Of a DNA stretch of 64,000 nt, positions 39,805-47,941 are shown piece after piece (position 1 is the stretch's first letter; each line of letters starts with the position of its first letter). Made by a program: the position numbers and the translations under genes. The stretch comes from Nonomuraea africana (GTDB lineage Bacteria > Actinomycetota > Actinomycetes > Streptosporangiales > Streptosporangiaceae). The notes under the pieces were generated by a model. The model did no database searches. It had not been told where the DNA came from and worked only from the letters and a program-made list of their open reading frames with translations. Where the stretch lies: contig NZ_JADBEF010000001.1 in assembly GCF_014873535.1 (NCBI RefSeq), forward strand, positions 2,480,001-2,544,000. The letters are read 5' to 3'.

Positions 39805-40746
39805 ATGTTGTTCCGTTCTACGACCGAGGCAGACCTCGATCGTGTCACCGCGTTCGCGGTTGACGAGCCCGTCAGCTGGATTCCCGCCGATCGCTACCTG
39901 GCGGAGCTTGCCGAGGGGATGTACCGCCCCGAATGGACCTGGATCGCCGAGGACAGCGACAAGGTCGTGGGGCGTGCGCTGTGGTGGGGCCAGTCCGACA
40001 GCGAGCACCCGATCGCGCTCGACTGCCTGCACGTCGACCCGTCCGTGGCTGATCGCGCGGCCGTCGCCGCCGGGCTGCTCGCCGCGGGACACGCCGCGTT
40101 CGAAGAGCAGGGCGCCCCGAAGCCGCCGCTCTACAACCTGACGCTCCCCAACGGATGGCAGGACGACGAGGCCATCGCCTCCGCGATCGCCTGGCGCAAG
40201 GAGGCGGCCCTCTCGGCCGGACTCACCGACGAGGTGGAGCGCCTGCGGCTGGAGTGGACGCCCGAGATCGGGGTCCCGGAGTCCAAGGGACGCCTGCGCT
40301 TCGCCGAGGCGTCGGACGAGGAGTTCCTCGACGTCTTCCGGAGGATCGCCGTCGGCAGCCTGGACGCCGAGACGCGCAGGAACGTCGCCACCATGGGCGC
40401 CGACGCGGCGGCACGGGAGGAGATGGACTTCTACCTGGAGCGTCCCGGCAAGCGTGAGTGGTGGCGGCTCGCCTACACGCCGGACGGGGTGGTGGCGGGG
40501 CTGGCGATTCCCTCCGCAACGCCGTACAACGTGAATGTCGGATATCTCGGCGTCGTTCCGGAACTGAGGGGCCAGGGGTACGTCGACGACGTCCTGGCCG
40601 AGATCACCCGGATCCACGCGGAGAACGGCGCCGATCTGATCACGGCGACCACCGACACGACGAACGCCCCGATGGCGGCGGCGTTCGCCCGCGCGGGATA
40701 CCGCAACACGCAGATCCGGCTGATCTTCTCAGCCCCCGCCGACTGA
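39805..40746 (+). CDS. GNAT-family N-acetyltransferase (double-domain)
   Basis: The 313-residue protein is composed of two GNAT-like halves. The N-terminal half (about 1-150) has FRSTTEADLDRVTAFAVDEP and the pattern CLHVDPSVADRAAVAAGLL. The C-terminal half has the acetyl-CoA loop GYLGVVPELRGQGYVDDVLAEI (about 240-262) and TDTTNAPMAAAFARAGYRN. The second half looks catalytic. ATG 39805 is preceded by CCCGGAGG, and a TAGCAT -10-like box lies at 39770. The substrate is not evident. Confidence 0.85.
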   Translation: MLFRSTTEADLDRVTAFAVDEPVSWIPADRYLAELAEGMYRPEWTWIAEDSDKVVGRALWWGQSDSEHPIALDCLHVDPSVADRAAVAAGLLAAGHAAFEEQGAPKPPLYNLTLPNGWQDDEAIASAIAWRKEAALSAGLTDEVERLRLEWTPEIGVPESKGRLRFAEASDEEFLDVFRRIAVGSLDAETRRNVATMGADAAAREEMDFYLERPGKREWWRLAYTPDGVVAGLAIPSATPYNVNVGYLGVVPELRGQGYVDDVLAEITRIHAENGADLITATTDTTNAPMAAAFARAGYRNTQIRLIFSAPAD

Positions 40747-41251
40747 CATCGTGCACATCCGGCCGCTCACCTTCACGCGAGCGGCGGACGGCCTGCCCCT
40801 TGCATCAGTGGCCTGCCCCACATCAGCGGCGTGCGCCCCACATCGACCGAGGCGCTCGCTCCCAGCCTGGCCCCGCTGGACTCCCGACCGGCAAGCGGCA
40901 TCCTGACCTCCTGCGGGGCGTCTCGTGGAGGCCGATGGACGATGACGGCATCCACCTCTCCATCCCGAGCTCCGTGGGACGTCTCGTCGGGCTCTGAAGG
41001 AGGCGGTTGGCTCGTTGAGCTGATCACCCGTGGAGCTTTCTGGGGGGAAGATTCGTGACGGAGAAGGTGGCTCTCCACGCGGGCGTCCGCGGCAGGCCGT
41101 GACGGAGACTGCCGCATAGGCCCCATGCGGAGACGGCCACCCCACTTAGGCGTTGGGCTCCCACGAGCCATCGGCTGGCTGGTCGCGACGGAGACGGGTG
41201 TCGGATCTGTGCCTCCGCCCCTGAGCTGAGCTCCCCGCACGACGTGTCGCC
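40747..41251. other. Intergenic region, no recognised gene
   Basis: About 505 bp between the convergent GNAT and SRPBCC genes. It contains short imperfect repeats of CCTGCCCC(T/A) around 40792-40812. Open frames on both strands show no family resemblance, and I see no clear terminator. Confidence 0.5.
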
Positions 41252-41671
41252 TCATCCTCCGTCGGCTGGTTCGACGTGGCGGCGGAGGTTGGCGAGGTGG
41301 ACCCGCCATCCGGCGCGATGGTCGGCGGCGAGAGAAGGGCCGTCGGGGAGGCGGTCCCAGCCGGTCTCCGTGATGCGAACCTCCGTGCCCGACCCCCGCG
41401 GCGTCAGTGTGATCTCGACATCCGTCGCGGCTTCCTGCCCCTCGTCGGCCCAGCTGAACGCCAGCAGCGCGGGCTCGTTCGCATGCGTCACCTCGCCGCG
41501 CGTCACCGCGGGTTCGCCGTGCTCGTCGGTCCAGCGCTCCTCGAGGGAGCCGCCCGCCACCGGTTCGAGATACAGGTAGTGCCACCATTCGCCGCGATCG
41601 TCGTGGTCGGCGAAGGCGCGCCACACGCGCTCGGCGGAGGCGGCGACGACCGCGGACTCGTCAACGCTCAT
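41252..41671 (-). CDS. SRPBCC/START (AHSA1-like) domain protein
   Basis: The 139-residue protein forms a single hydrophobic-pocket SRPBCC fold. It starts SVDESAVVAASAERVWRAF and has the typical EWWHYLYLEPVAGG, TDVEITLTPRGSGTEVRITETGW and AGWRVHLANLRRHVE segments. These domains bind small hydrophobic ligands. The gene overlaps the upstream AraC-family gene by 11 bp, so the two form an operon and the regulator may control this protein. Confidence 0.88.
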   Translation of the reverse strand: MSVDESAVVAASAERVWRAFADHDDRGEWWHYLYLEPVAGGSLEERWTDEHGEPAVTRGEVTHANEPALLAFSWADEGQEAATDVEITLTPRGSGTEVRITETGWDRLPDGPSLAADHRAGWRVHLANLRRHVEPADGG

Positions 41672-42494
41672 GGGCGGAACTCCCGGTGAGCAGGCGCCGC
41701 AGCGCGGTGGGTGTGTGTCCGAGGTGACGGCGGACCGTGCGGGTGAGATGCGCCTGGTCGGCGAAGCCGAGCTCGACGGCGAGCGCGGCGAGGCTCGTCG
41801 CGCCGTCCTCCAGCCGATCGAGCGCGCGCCCGACCCGCACCCGGTTGCGGTAGTGGGTGAGAGACACGCCCATCTCGCGGGTGAAGGACCTGCTCAGTTG
41901 GTACGGCGAGGCGCCCAGCAGCTCGGCCAGCGGGATGAGCCCGTCGGCGGCCGGATGGCCTGCGGCGATCGCCTCACGCGCGGCGGTGACGAGCCGCGCC
42001 TTGGCCGCTGTCGCGGTGGGCCGCGTGGAGTCGGTCGGCTGCGGAGAGGGGGACTGCCTGAGCACGGCGGACAGGAGCCGGAGGAGACGTTCGGTGAGCG
42101 CGAAGCCGGGGTCGCCGCTCCGGGTGGCGGTGAGGAGGGCGCGGTGCGCGAGCTCGACCCGGGCATCGACGTACACGGTTGGGCGGATCCTGCCACGGCC
42201 GTCGCCGGTCAGCGATCGCCACAGCGCGGGGGACAGACTGAGCGAGGTGCACACGTCGCCGCCCGCGGGATGCGCGAACCGTTCCTCCTCGCCGGGGACT
42301 CCCAGGTAGGCCATCGTCGGGTCGACCAGAGAGGCGACGTCGCCCGTCATGCGCCTGAACCTGCCGGTGCGGACGAGCACCAGCCTATAGTCGTCGCCGA
42401 CCTCGGGCGAAGACCATCTCCGGTGGTCGTCGACGCAGGTCACGGCGGTGACCGTGAAGCCGGGCCCGATGCCCAGGCGGCGAGCTGAACGCAT
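41661..42494 (-). CDS. AraC-family transcriptional regulator
   Basis: The 277-residue protein has an N-terminal ligand or cupin-like region (FTVTAVTCVDDHRRWSSPEV). The C-terminal AraC double helix-turn-helix (about 170-270) reads LAELLGASPYQLSRSFTREMGVSLTHYRNR, then LAALAVELGFADQAHLTRTVRRHLG, seen in pieces. I use ATG 42494; a longer start at 42524 is possible. A -10-like TAACGT seven bases before 42494 supports the shorter, leaderless start. It overlaps the SRPBCC gene by 11 bp. Confidence 0.88.
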   Translation of the reverse strand: MRSARRLGIGPGFTVTAVTCVDDHRRWSSPEVGDDYRLVLVRTGRFRRMTGDVASLVDPTMAYLGVPGEEERFAHPAGGDVCTSLSLSPALWRSLTGDGRGRIRPTVYVDARVELAHRALLTATRSGDPGFALTERLLRLLSAVLRQSPSPQPTDSTRPTATAAKARLVTAAREAIAAGHPAADGLIPLAELLGASPYQLSRSFTREMGVSLTHYRNRVRVGRALDRLEDGATSLAALAVELGFADQAHLTRTVRRHLGHTPTALRRLLTGSSAHER

Positions 42495-42501
42495 GTGGCG
42501 T

Positions 42502-42507
42502 ACGTTA
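42502..42507 (-). promoter_or_regulatory. -10 element of the AraC-SRPBCC operon
   Basis: Minus-strand TAACGT is placed seven bases before the ATG at 42494, implying a leaderless mRNA. No -35 element is obvious. Confidence 0.35.
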
Positions 42508-42629
42508 CGCGGCGGCACTGACATTTCTTGGGACAGCCTCAGCGGACCCTTGAGGCCCTATGGGTGCGGGCCGCGGATGAGCCACCAGGGTCTCGACCAC
42601 CCGCCGCCCGGGGACGGCTTACGCCGTTC

Positions 42630-43406
42630 TCACAAAGCGTGGCCACCGGCGACCTGGAGCACCTGGCCGGTGATCCATCGGGCCTGGTGGGAGGCGAGGA
42701 AGACGACCGCGTCGGCGATGTCGGCGGGCTCTCCGACGCGTCCCAGTGGAATCACCGACGTCGAGTGTTCGACGAGTTCCTCCGTCATCCACCCGGTTTG
42801 TACGGGCCCGGGTGCGACCGCGTTGACCCGGATGCCTCGAGGTCCCAGGTCCAACGCGGTGGCCCGGGTGAGCGCCTCCAGTGCGGCCTTCGAGGTTCCG
42901 TACCCGATCTGCCCGGGAAAGGCGCGCGCGGCATCGGTGGAGATGTTGACGACGCACAGCGGGACATCGCCGGTGTGCCGCCTGGCCACCTCGGCGATCA
43001 GCAGCGCCGGGGCCACGGCGTTGACGCGGTAGTGCCGTTCCAGCGATGCGGCGTCGAACGTGTCCACGGTGTCCGCGGTCTCGCAGTGTGCGGCGTTGTT
43101 GACCAGCACGTTGATCGGCCCGAGTCGGCGTTCGACGGTGTCGACGAGCGGCCGGGCGGCGCCGGGATGGGACAGGTCGGCGCTGACCGCGATCCCGCCG
43201 AGCTCGGTGGCGAGCTTCTCGGCTGCCGCGGCGCTCGGGGTGAGGTGGGCCCACGCCGTGCCCTCCGGTGCGGGGGGATCCTGCGCGAGATAGTGGACGG
43301 CGACGCGAGCCCCCTGCGCGGCGAAGGCACGGCTGATCGCCCCGCCGATGTTGCCGCCCCCGCCGGTGACGAGCACGTTCTGCCCGGCGAGCTGAGGATC
43401 GATCAC
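42630..43406 (-). CDS. Short-chain dehydrogenase/reductase (SDR)
   Basis: The 258-residue classical SDR has the NAD(P) motif TGGGGNIGG (14-22), NNAA, the catalytic serine in VVNISTDA, and YGTSK with Tyr and Lys. C-terminal AGGHAL. It resembles 3-oxoacyl-ACP reductases and related NAD-dependent alcohol dehydrogenases. GTG 43406 is preceded by GGAGG. The longer open frame upstream is not family-like. It has no operon partner. Confidence 0.88.
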   Translation of the reverse strand: MIDPQLAGQNVLVTGGGGNIGGAISRAFAAQGARVAVHYLAQDPPAPEGTAWAHLTPSAAAAEKLATELGGIAVSADLSHPGAARPLVDTVERRLGPINVLVNNAAHCETADTVDTFDAASLERHYRVNAVAPALLIAEVARRHTGDVPLCVVNISTDAARAFPGQIGYGTSKAALEALTRATALDLGPRGIRVNAVAPGPVQTGWMTEELVEHSTSVIPLGRVGEPADIADAVVFLASHQARWITGQVLQVAGGHAL

Positions 43407-43712
43407 GATCTTCCTCCGTTTTCCTGGTCGGTGCCGACATCGGGGCCGGCGTTCGTTGCCCGGGGTCCAGGAGTGGCAGTGATCTCCTGCCACCGGCCGT
43501 GGCTGTTCAGCGCGCCCAAGGCGGCGGGTCCAGCCCCAGCGGCCGACGTCATCGCCGGACGGCAGCCACCCGCGCGGAAGGTGATCAGGAACGCATGACG
43601 CCCACGTTAGGCACGGAAACGGAGGCCGAGCAACCCGATTGCCAGGGCTAGGGAAGGCGCAGGCGCAAGGATGTTCAAGACCAGGGGAGGAGTGGATGGG
43701 CAGCCTGGACGC

Positions 43713-44078
43713 ATGACAACGCACACTCCAGCGATCGCTGAGATCTCCGCCCACGTCATCGACTGCGCGCGTCCCGCCGCTCTGGCCGAGTTCTACCGCT
43801 CGGTGCTGGGCGGACGGATCACCCACAGCGACGACGACTACGCCTCCCTGGACGCAGGCCGGGTACAGCTCTCCTTCATGCGGGTCGAAGGCCACCAGGC
43901 TCCCGCGTGGCCCGGCGGCACCAAGCAGGCACACCTCGACCTCAAGGTCGCCGACCTGGAGACGGCGACCAAGGAACTGCTCGACCTCGGCGCGACGAAG
44001 CCCGACTTCCAGCCGGGTGCGGGCGAGTGGACCGTGCTGACGGATCCGGAAGGACACGTGTTCTGCATCGCCCCATGA
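43713..44078 (+). CDS. VOC-family (glyoxalase-like) protein
   Basis: The 121-residue single-module pair starts IAEISAHVIDCARPAALAEFYRSVLGG. It continues with VQLSFMRVEGHQAPAWPGG and LDLKVADLETATKELLDLGA and ends TVLTDPEGHVFCIAP. Only one repeat of the fold is encoded, so it should dimerise. Possible bleomycin-resistance-like or lyase function; the substrate is unknown. ATG 43713. Confidence 0.88.
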   Translation: MTTHTPAIAEISAHVIDCARPAALAEFYRSVLGGRITHSDDDYASLDAGRVQLSFMRVEGHQAPAWPGGTKQAHLDLKVADLETATKELLDLGATKPDFQPGAGEWTVLTDPEGHVFCIAP

Positions 44079-44421
44079 CCCGGGCGCCGGAGCGGGGGTG
44101 GTCTACCACCGCTCGCGAGGCAGCCCGGGCGACGGTCCGATCGGTATCGTGCACCTCGTTCCTGACCCTGGCCGCCGAAGAGCGCCCGCGTCAGCGCACG
44201 CGGAGGACCGCGCGCCCCGGTATTCCGAGGCGCGCGGTCTCGTGTGTATTGCTGCCTTTCGGTCAGCTGTGTGTACTCCCTTCACCGAGGCTTCACCGAG
44301 GCACACCTAGGCCCGCGTTCCCGGTCGCCGAGGCGTAGGGGACCGGCTTCACCAACGCCCGCGCTCCAGTGCGCGAAGGTGCGAGACCGGACCCGTAACG
44401 TCCTCAGAACAGACGTCCCGT
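44079..44421. other. Intergenic region with terminator; otherwise nothing recognised
   Basis: About 340 bp between the convergent VOC and ferredoxin genes. It holds the strong hairpin at 44206-44239 and a short direct repeat TTCACCGAGGC (44281-44299). I see no gene. Confidence 0.5.
44206..44239. terminator. Strong bidirectional terminator hairpin
   Basis: GACCGCGCGCC (44206-44216) and GGCGCGCGGTC (44229-44239) form a perfect 11-bp stem with a 12-nt loop. It lies between the VOC gene (+) and the ferredoxin gene (-). Confidence 0.65.
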
Positions 44422-44604
44422 TCAGGTCGATCTGATCGCCTGGGTCGGGCAGCCTGTGATGGCTCGCCGTACCTCCGGGCCCGTGGCGTTCTCGTCGAGC
44501 AGCACCACGCGCCCGTCCTCCTCGTCCTGCGTGAACACCTCCGGCGCGGCCAGCGCGCACTGGCCCGACGAGGCGCACCGCTCGCGGTCCACCGTGATCA
44601 CCAT
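44422..44604 (-). CDS. Ferredoxin (P450 redox partner)
   Basis: The 60-residue small iron-sulfur protein has CASSGQC near the N terminus and GCPTQAI near the C terminus. This gives three cysteines in C-x5-C...CP, fitting a [3Fe-4S] ferredoxin of the type paired with CYP105-like P450s. It begins MVITVDRERC and overlaps the P450 gene by 7 bp, so it is translationally coupled. It passes electrons from a reductase encoded elsewhere to the P450 upstream. Confidence 0.87.
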   Translation of the reverse strand: MVITVDRERCASSGQCALAAPEVFTQDEEDGRVVLLDENATGPEVRRAITGCPTQAIRST

Positions 44605-45749
44605 TCCACCTCCAGCCGATGCACGCCGTAGATCGCCATGTCGTTCTTGAACGGCACCTTCTCCAGGGGTACGGCCAGCCGCAGCCCGGGCAGTCGGCGG
44701 AACAGCGCAGGGTAGGCGATCTCCATCTCCAGCCTGGCCAGGTTCTGCCCGATGCACTGGTGAGGTCCGAACCCGAACGCCACATGCGGCGCCTTCGGCC
44801 TGGTGACGTCGAGCTCGTCGGGCCGTTCGAGCAGCGCGGGGTCGCGGTTGGCGGCGGCCAGTGAGCAGGTCACGAACTCATCCTCCCTGATGACCTGCCC
44901 ATCGAGCTCCAGGTCGGTCGAGGCGCGCCGGTACATGCCGACGTCGACGATCGACAGGTAGCGCAGCAGCTCGTCCACCGCCGTCTTGGCCGTCTCGGGG
45001 CTCTGCCGTACGAGAGCGAGCTGGGCGGGATGCTGCAGGAGCAGCAGGGTGCCGAGGGCGAGCATGTTCCCCGTGGTCTCGTGACCCGCGATGAGCAGCA
45101 GGACCGCGATCCCGATGAGCTCCTCGTCGCTGAGGCCGCTGTCGAGCAGGTCGTCGAGCAGGCCGTCGCCCGGCTCGGCGCGCTTGCGGGCGATCAGCTC
45201 GGTGAGATAGCCGCCGAGGCTCATCAACGACTGCTCCAGCTCCTCGAGACTGCCGGTGAGGCTCATCAGATGGGCGCCGGCCCGCTGGAACTCCGCGCGC
45301 TCCGCGTAGGGCACGCCGAGCAGCTCGCAGATCACCAGCGACGGGATCGGCAGCGCGAACTCTGCCACCAGGTCGGCGGGCCGCGGCGCCCGCTCCAGCG
45401 CGTCGAGCCGTTCGGCGACGATCTGCTCGATCCTCGGCCGAAGCCGGTGCATCCGCTGGACGGTGAACCGTCCGGCCAGCAGCCGCCTGAGCCTGGTGTG
45501 CTCGGGCGGGTCCATCTGGATGAACATCCCCGGCTCGGGCCGTACGGCGTGCAGCGGCACGTCGCGGAACCCGCCGTCGATCTCCGAACTGAATCGCGTG
45601 TCGCCCAGCACCTGCCGGACCAGGTCGTGCCTGGCCACCAGCCAGACGTCGTCGCCGTTGGCCAGGCGCACCCGGCTGAGCGGCTCGTCGGCCATCCCGG
45701 CGGGCGGGTCGAACGGGCAGGTGCCTCTGTCAGTGGGCAGTGGTCTCAT
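44598..45749 (-). CDS. Cytochrome P450 (CYP105-like)
   Basis: The 383-residue soluble P450 has an I-helix oxygen motif AGHETT (221-226), ExxR in ELLR (260-263) and the heme loop FGFGPHQCIGQ with Cys332. It is a little short but complete. It starts MRPLPTDRGTCPFDP, a common N terminus of CYP105-type enzymes. Its start overlaps the MFS stop in ATGA, and the ferredoxin overlaps its stop. The exporter, P450 and ferredoxin are therefore one translational unit. The substrate is unknown; a secondary metabolite or xenobiotic is likely. Confidence 0.92.
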   Translation of the reverse strand: MRPLPTDRGTCPFDPPAGMADEPLSRVRLANGDDVWLVARHDLVRQVLGDTRFSSEIDGGFRDVPLHAVRPEPGMFIQMDPPEHTRLRRLLAGRFTVQRMHRLRPRIEQIVAERLDALERAPRPADLVAEFALPIPSLVICELLGVPYAERAEFQRAGAHLMSLTGSLEELEQSLMSLGGYLTELIARKRAEPGDGLLDDLLDSGLSDEELIGIAVLLLIAGHETTGNMLALGTLLLLQHPAQLALVRQSPETAKTAVDELLRYLSIVDVGMYRRASTDLELDGQVIREDEFVTCSLAAANRDPALLERPDELDVTRPKAPHVAFGFGPHQCIGQNLARLEMEIAYPALFRRLPGLRLAVPLEKVPFKNDMAIYGVHRLEVEW

Positions 45750-47320
45750 CGGTCAGCTCCTTGTTTCGATTCCGTACTGTCGGAAGGCAGAAGAGGGCGC
45801 TCCAGCGGGTGTTCCTCGATGACGGTGCCGAGGCCGCGCAGGGTGAACAGGGCGGCCACCGCGACGACGGCCACCGCCGCGCCGCAGATGAGCGAGGTGA
45901 TGTTGACGGCCTGCACGAACGCGGCCGAGGCCGCCGCGACCACGCCGGCCGCCAGCTCCGCGGGCAGGGACGACGCCGCGTGCAGCGCCGTCCCGATGGA
46001 GTCGCGGGCGGCGGCCACTGCCTCGGCGGGCAGCCCGCCCGGCAGCTCCAGCGTCTGGCGGTAGATGCCGCCGAGCAGGCTGCCGATCAGCGCGATGCCG
46101 AGGGCGGCGCCCAGCTCGTAGGCGGTCTCGGCGATCGCGGAGGCCGACCCGGCCCGCTCCCGCGGTACGGTCGCCAGCACGGTGTCGGCGGTCACGGTGA
46201 AGGACATTCCCGCGCCGACCCCGATGAGCAGCAGCGAGCCGAGGACCACCGGGTAGCCGGACTCGGTGGGAAGCAGCGCGAGCACGGCCAGGCCCGCCGC
46301 CGAGAGCGCGAGGCCCGCCGAGATCACCAGTGGCCTGCCGAACGCCATCGCGAGCCGTCCCGCGGCGAGCGCCGCGACCATGGAGGCGGCCATCGCGGGC
46401 AGCTGGGCGAGACCGGCCTGCAGCGGTGTCCAGGCGAGCACGAACTGCAGGTAAAGGGAGAGGAAGAAGAGCGTGCCGACCAGCGCGAAGACCGCGACCA
46501 TGTCGCCGCCGACCGCGCCCGCGAACGCCCTGCGCCTGAACAGGCTGACGTCGATCAGCGGATGGGTGAGCCGTGTCTGCCGCCGCCAGAACAGCGCCAG
46601 CGTGCCCAGGCCCACCACCGCGGCCACCAGGACGCCGGACTGCGCGAACCCCGCGTGGGCCGCCTCCTTCACGGCGTAGATGACGCCGATCACGCCGACG
46701 ATGGACAGCAGCACGCTGGGCAGGTCGAGCGGGCCAGGGTCGGGGTTGCGCGACTCGGGCAGGGTGAGCGCGGCGACGATCAGCACGACGACCATCACGG
46801 GCACGTTGATCAGGAAGACCGAGCCCCACCAGAAGTTGTCGAGGAGCAGCCCGCCCAGCAGCGGCCCCGCCGCCGCGCCCGCCGTCGTGACCGAGCTCCA
46901 GAGCCCGATCGCGGTGGTGCGCTCGCGGGGATCGGTGAAGAGGTTGCGGATGATCGACAGAGTGGAGGGCATGATGGTGGCGCCCGCCACCCCCAGCACC
47001 GCGCGTGCCACGATGAGCCACTCGGCGCTGGGCGCGTAGGCCGTGGCCAGCGAGGCCAGGCCGAAGGCGGTCACGCCGATGAGCAGGACACGTTTCCTGC
47101 CGAATCGGTCGCCCGCGTTGCCCGCGGTGATCAGCAGACCGCCGAGCACGAAGCCGTAGACGTCGGCGATCCAGAGGATCTGGGTGCTGGTGGGCTGCAG
47201 CGCCTCGGTCAGGCGCGGGATCGCCAGGTGCAGCACGGTGCCGTCGATCGCGATGAGCGAGACGGCGAGGCACAGGGTGGCCAGTGCTGCCCAGCGTCTG
47301 GTCCTGCTCACGGGTGTCAT
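45746..47320 (-). CDS. MFS drug exporter, DHA2 family (EmrB/QacA)
   Basis: The 524-residue 14-helix proton antiporter starts MTPVSRTRRWAALATLCLAV. It has IAIDGTVLHLAIP in helix 1, GDRFGRKRVLL (motif A) and VLGVAGATIMPSTLSII. ATG 47320 is chosen over a longer frame because the extra 180 codons lack family features and fall in a GC-repeat region. It is the first gene of a unit with P450 and ferredoxin, so the transported compound is probably the substrate or product of that P450. Confidence 0.88.
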   Translation of the reverse strand: MTPVSRTRRWAALATLCLAVSLIAIDGTVLHLAIPRLTEALQPTSTQILWIADVYGFVLGGLLITAGNAGDRFGRKRVLLIGVTAFGLASLATAYAPSAEWLIVARAVLGVAGATIMPSTLSIIRNLFTDPRERTTAIGLWSSVTTAGAAAGPLLGGLLLDNFWWGSVFLINVPVMVVVLIVAALTLPESRNPDPGPLDLPSVLLSIVGVIGVIYAVKEAAHAGFAQSGVLVAAVVGLGTLALFWRRQTRLTHPLIDVSLFRRRAFAGAVGGDMVAVFALVGTLFFLSLYLQFVLAWTPLQAGLAQLPAMAASMVAALAAGRLAMAFGRPLVISAGLALSAAGLAVLALLPTESGYPVVLGSLLLIGVGAGMSFTVTADTVLATVPRERAGSASAIAETAYELGAALGIALIGSLLGGIYRQTLELPGGLPAEAVAAARDSIGTALHAASSLPAELAAGVVAAASAAFVQAVNITSLICGAAVAVVAVAALFTLRGLGTVIEEHPLERPLLPSDSTESKQGADR

Positions 47321-47941
47321 GCCTGCCACGCTGGCCCATGGCTCGCACGCGGCTCGCACCTGGCGCGCACGAGCCCGCACGAGCCCGCACAGTATGCGCA
47401 CCCGAGGTGTGCGACCTGCCTGCGGCGCTCGGGTGAGGCGCACGACGGGCCCGCTGGGCGAGGGGGTGATGCGTGCTGGTACCCCCCTTAACCGGATATG
47501 GTCGTCTTCAAGATCAAGGAGGGCGAGATCACCGGGAGTCAGACGCTCGTGATGACGGTCTCCTCCGACCGGCACGCCTTGACCAGCCGCCGGTCGGGAT
47601 GGCACTCGCCTGAGGCGGGACGATGGCAGCCCCGGCGCCAGCGAGAACAACGGCTGACGTTCCAGGCGGTCAGCGGCCCGCACAACGCGCCGCCGACCGC
47701 CCCCAGCCCAGCCCCCGCGTGAGGGGAGCGCCAGTAGTCCCCACGCGAGAGAACCACGAGCCCACCGAGGGACCGCCAACAGAGTCGTCCACGTGGGGAA
47801 AACGCAGCGAGGGCCCCCAGGGAATGGAGTCGTGGGTGGCAACCCCCATGGGGTGGTGGAAGCCACCCATGGGTGGAAGCGGCCGCGGAGTCCTCCGGCA
47901 TGGTCCAGCCCCGGTCGACCCCGAAGCGCGAGAGCCGGAAC
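47321..47941. other. Intergenic region with repeats and palindromes, no recognised gene
   Basis: About 620 bp upstream of the exporter and downstream of the SARP regulator. Direct repeats of GAGCCCGCAC (47370-47390) and of CTCGCAC occur near 47340-47390. Palindromic repeats lie at 47834-47876. One short frame (47498-47722) begins MVVFKIKEGEIT but resembles nothing I know. Confidence 0.5.
47834..47876. repeat. Nested palindromes CCCCATGGGG and CCACCCATGGGTGG
   Basis: CCCCATGGGG (47844-47853) and CCACCCATGGGTGG (47863-47876) are perfect palindromes centred 21 bp apart. GGGTGGC (47834-47840) also pairs with GCCACCC (47862-47868). They lie just downstream of the SARP gene and could be a terminator or a binding site. 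Confidence 0.5.

Noticed and set aside
47498..47722. A 74-codon open frame beginning MVVFKIKEGEIT
   Set aside because: No Shine-Dalgarno sequence, quickly becomes Pro/Arg-rich, no recognisable domain. Probably non-coding.
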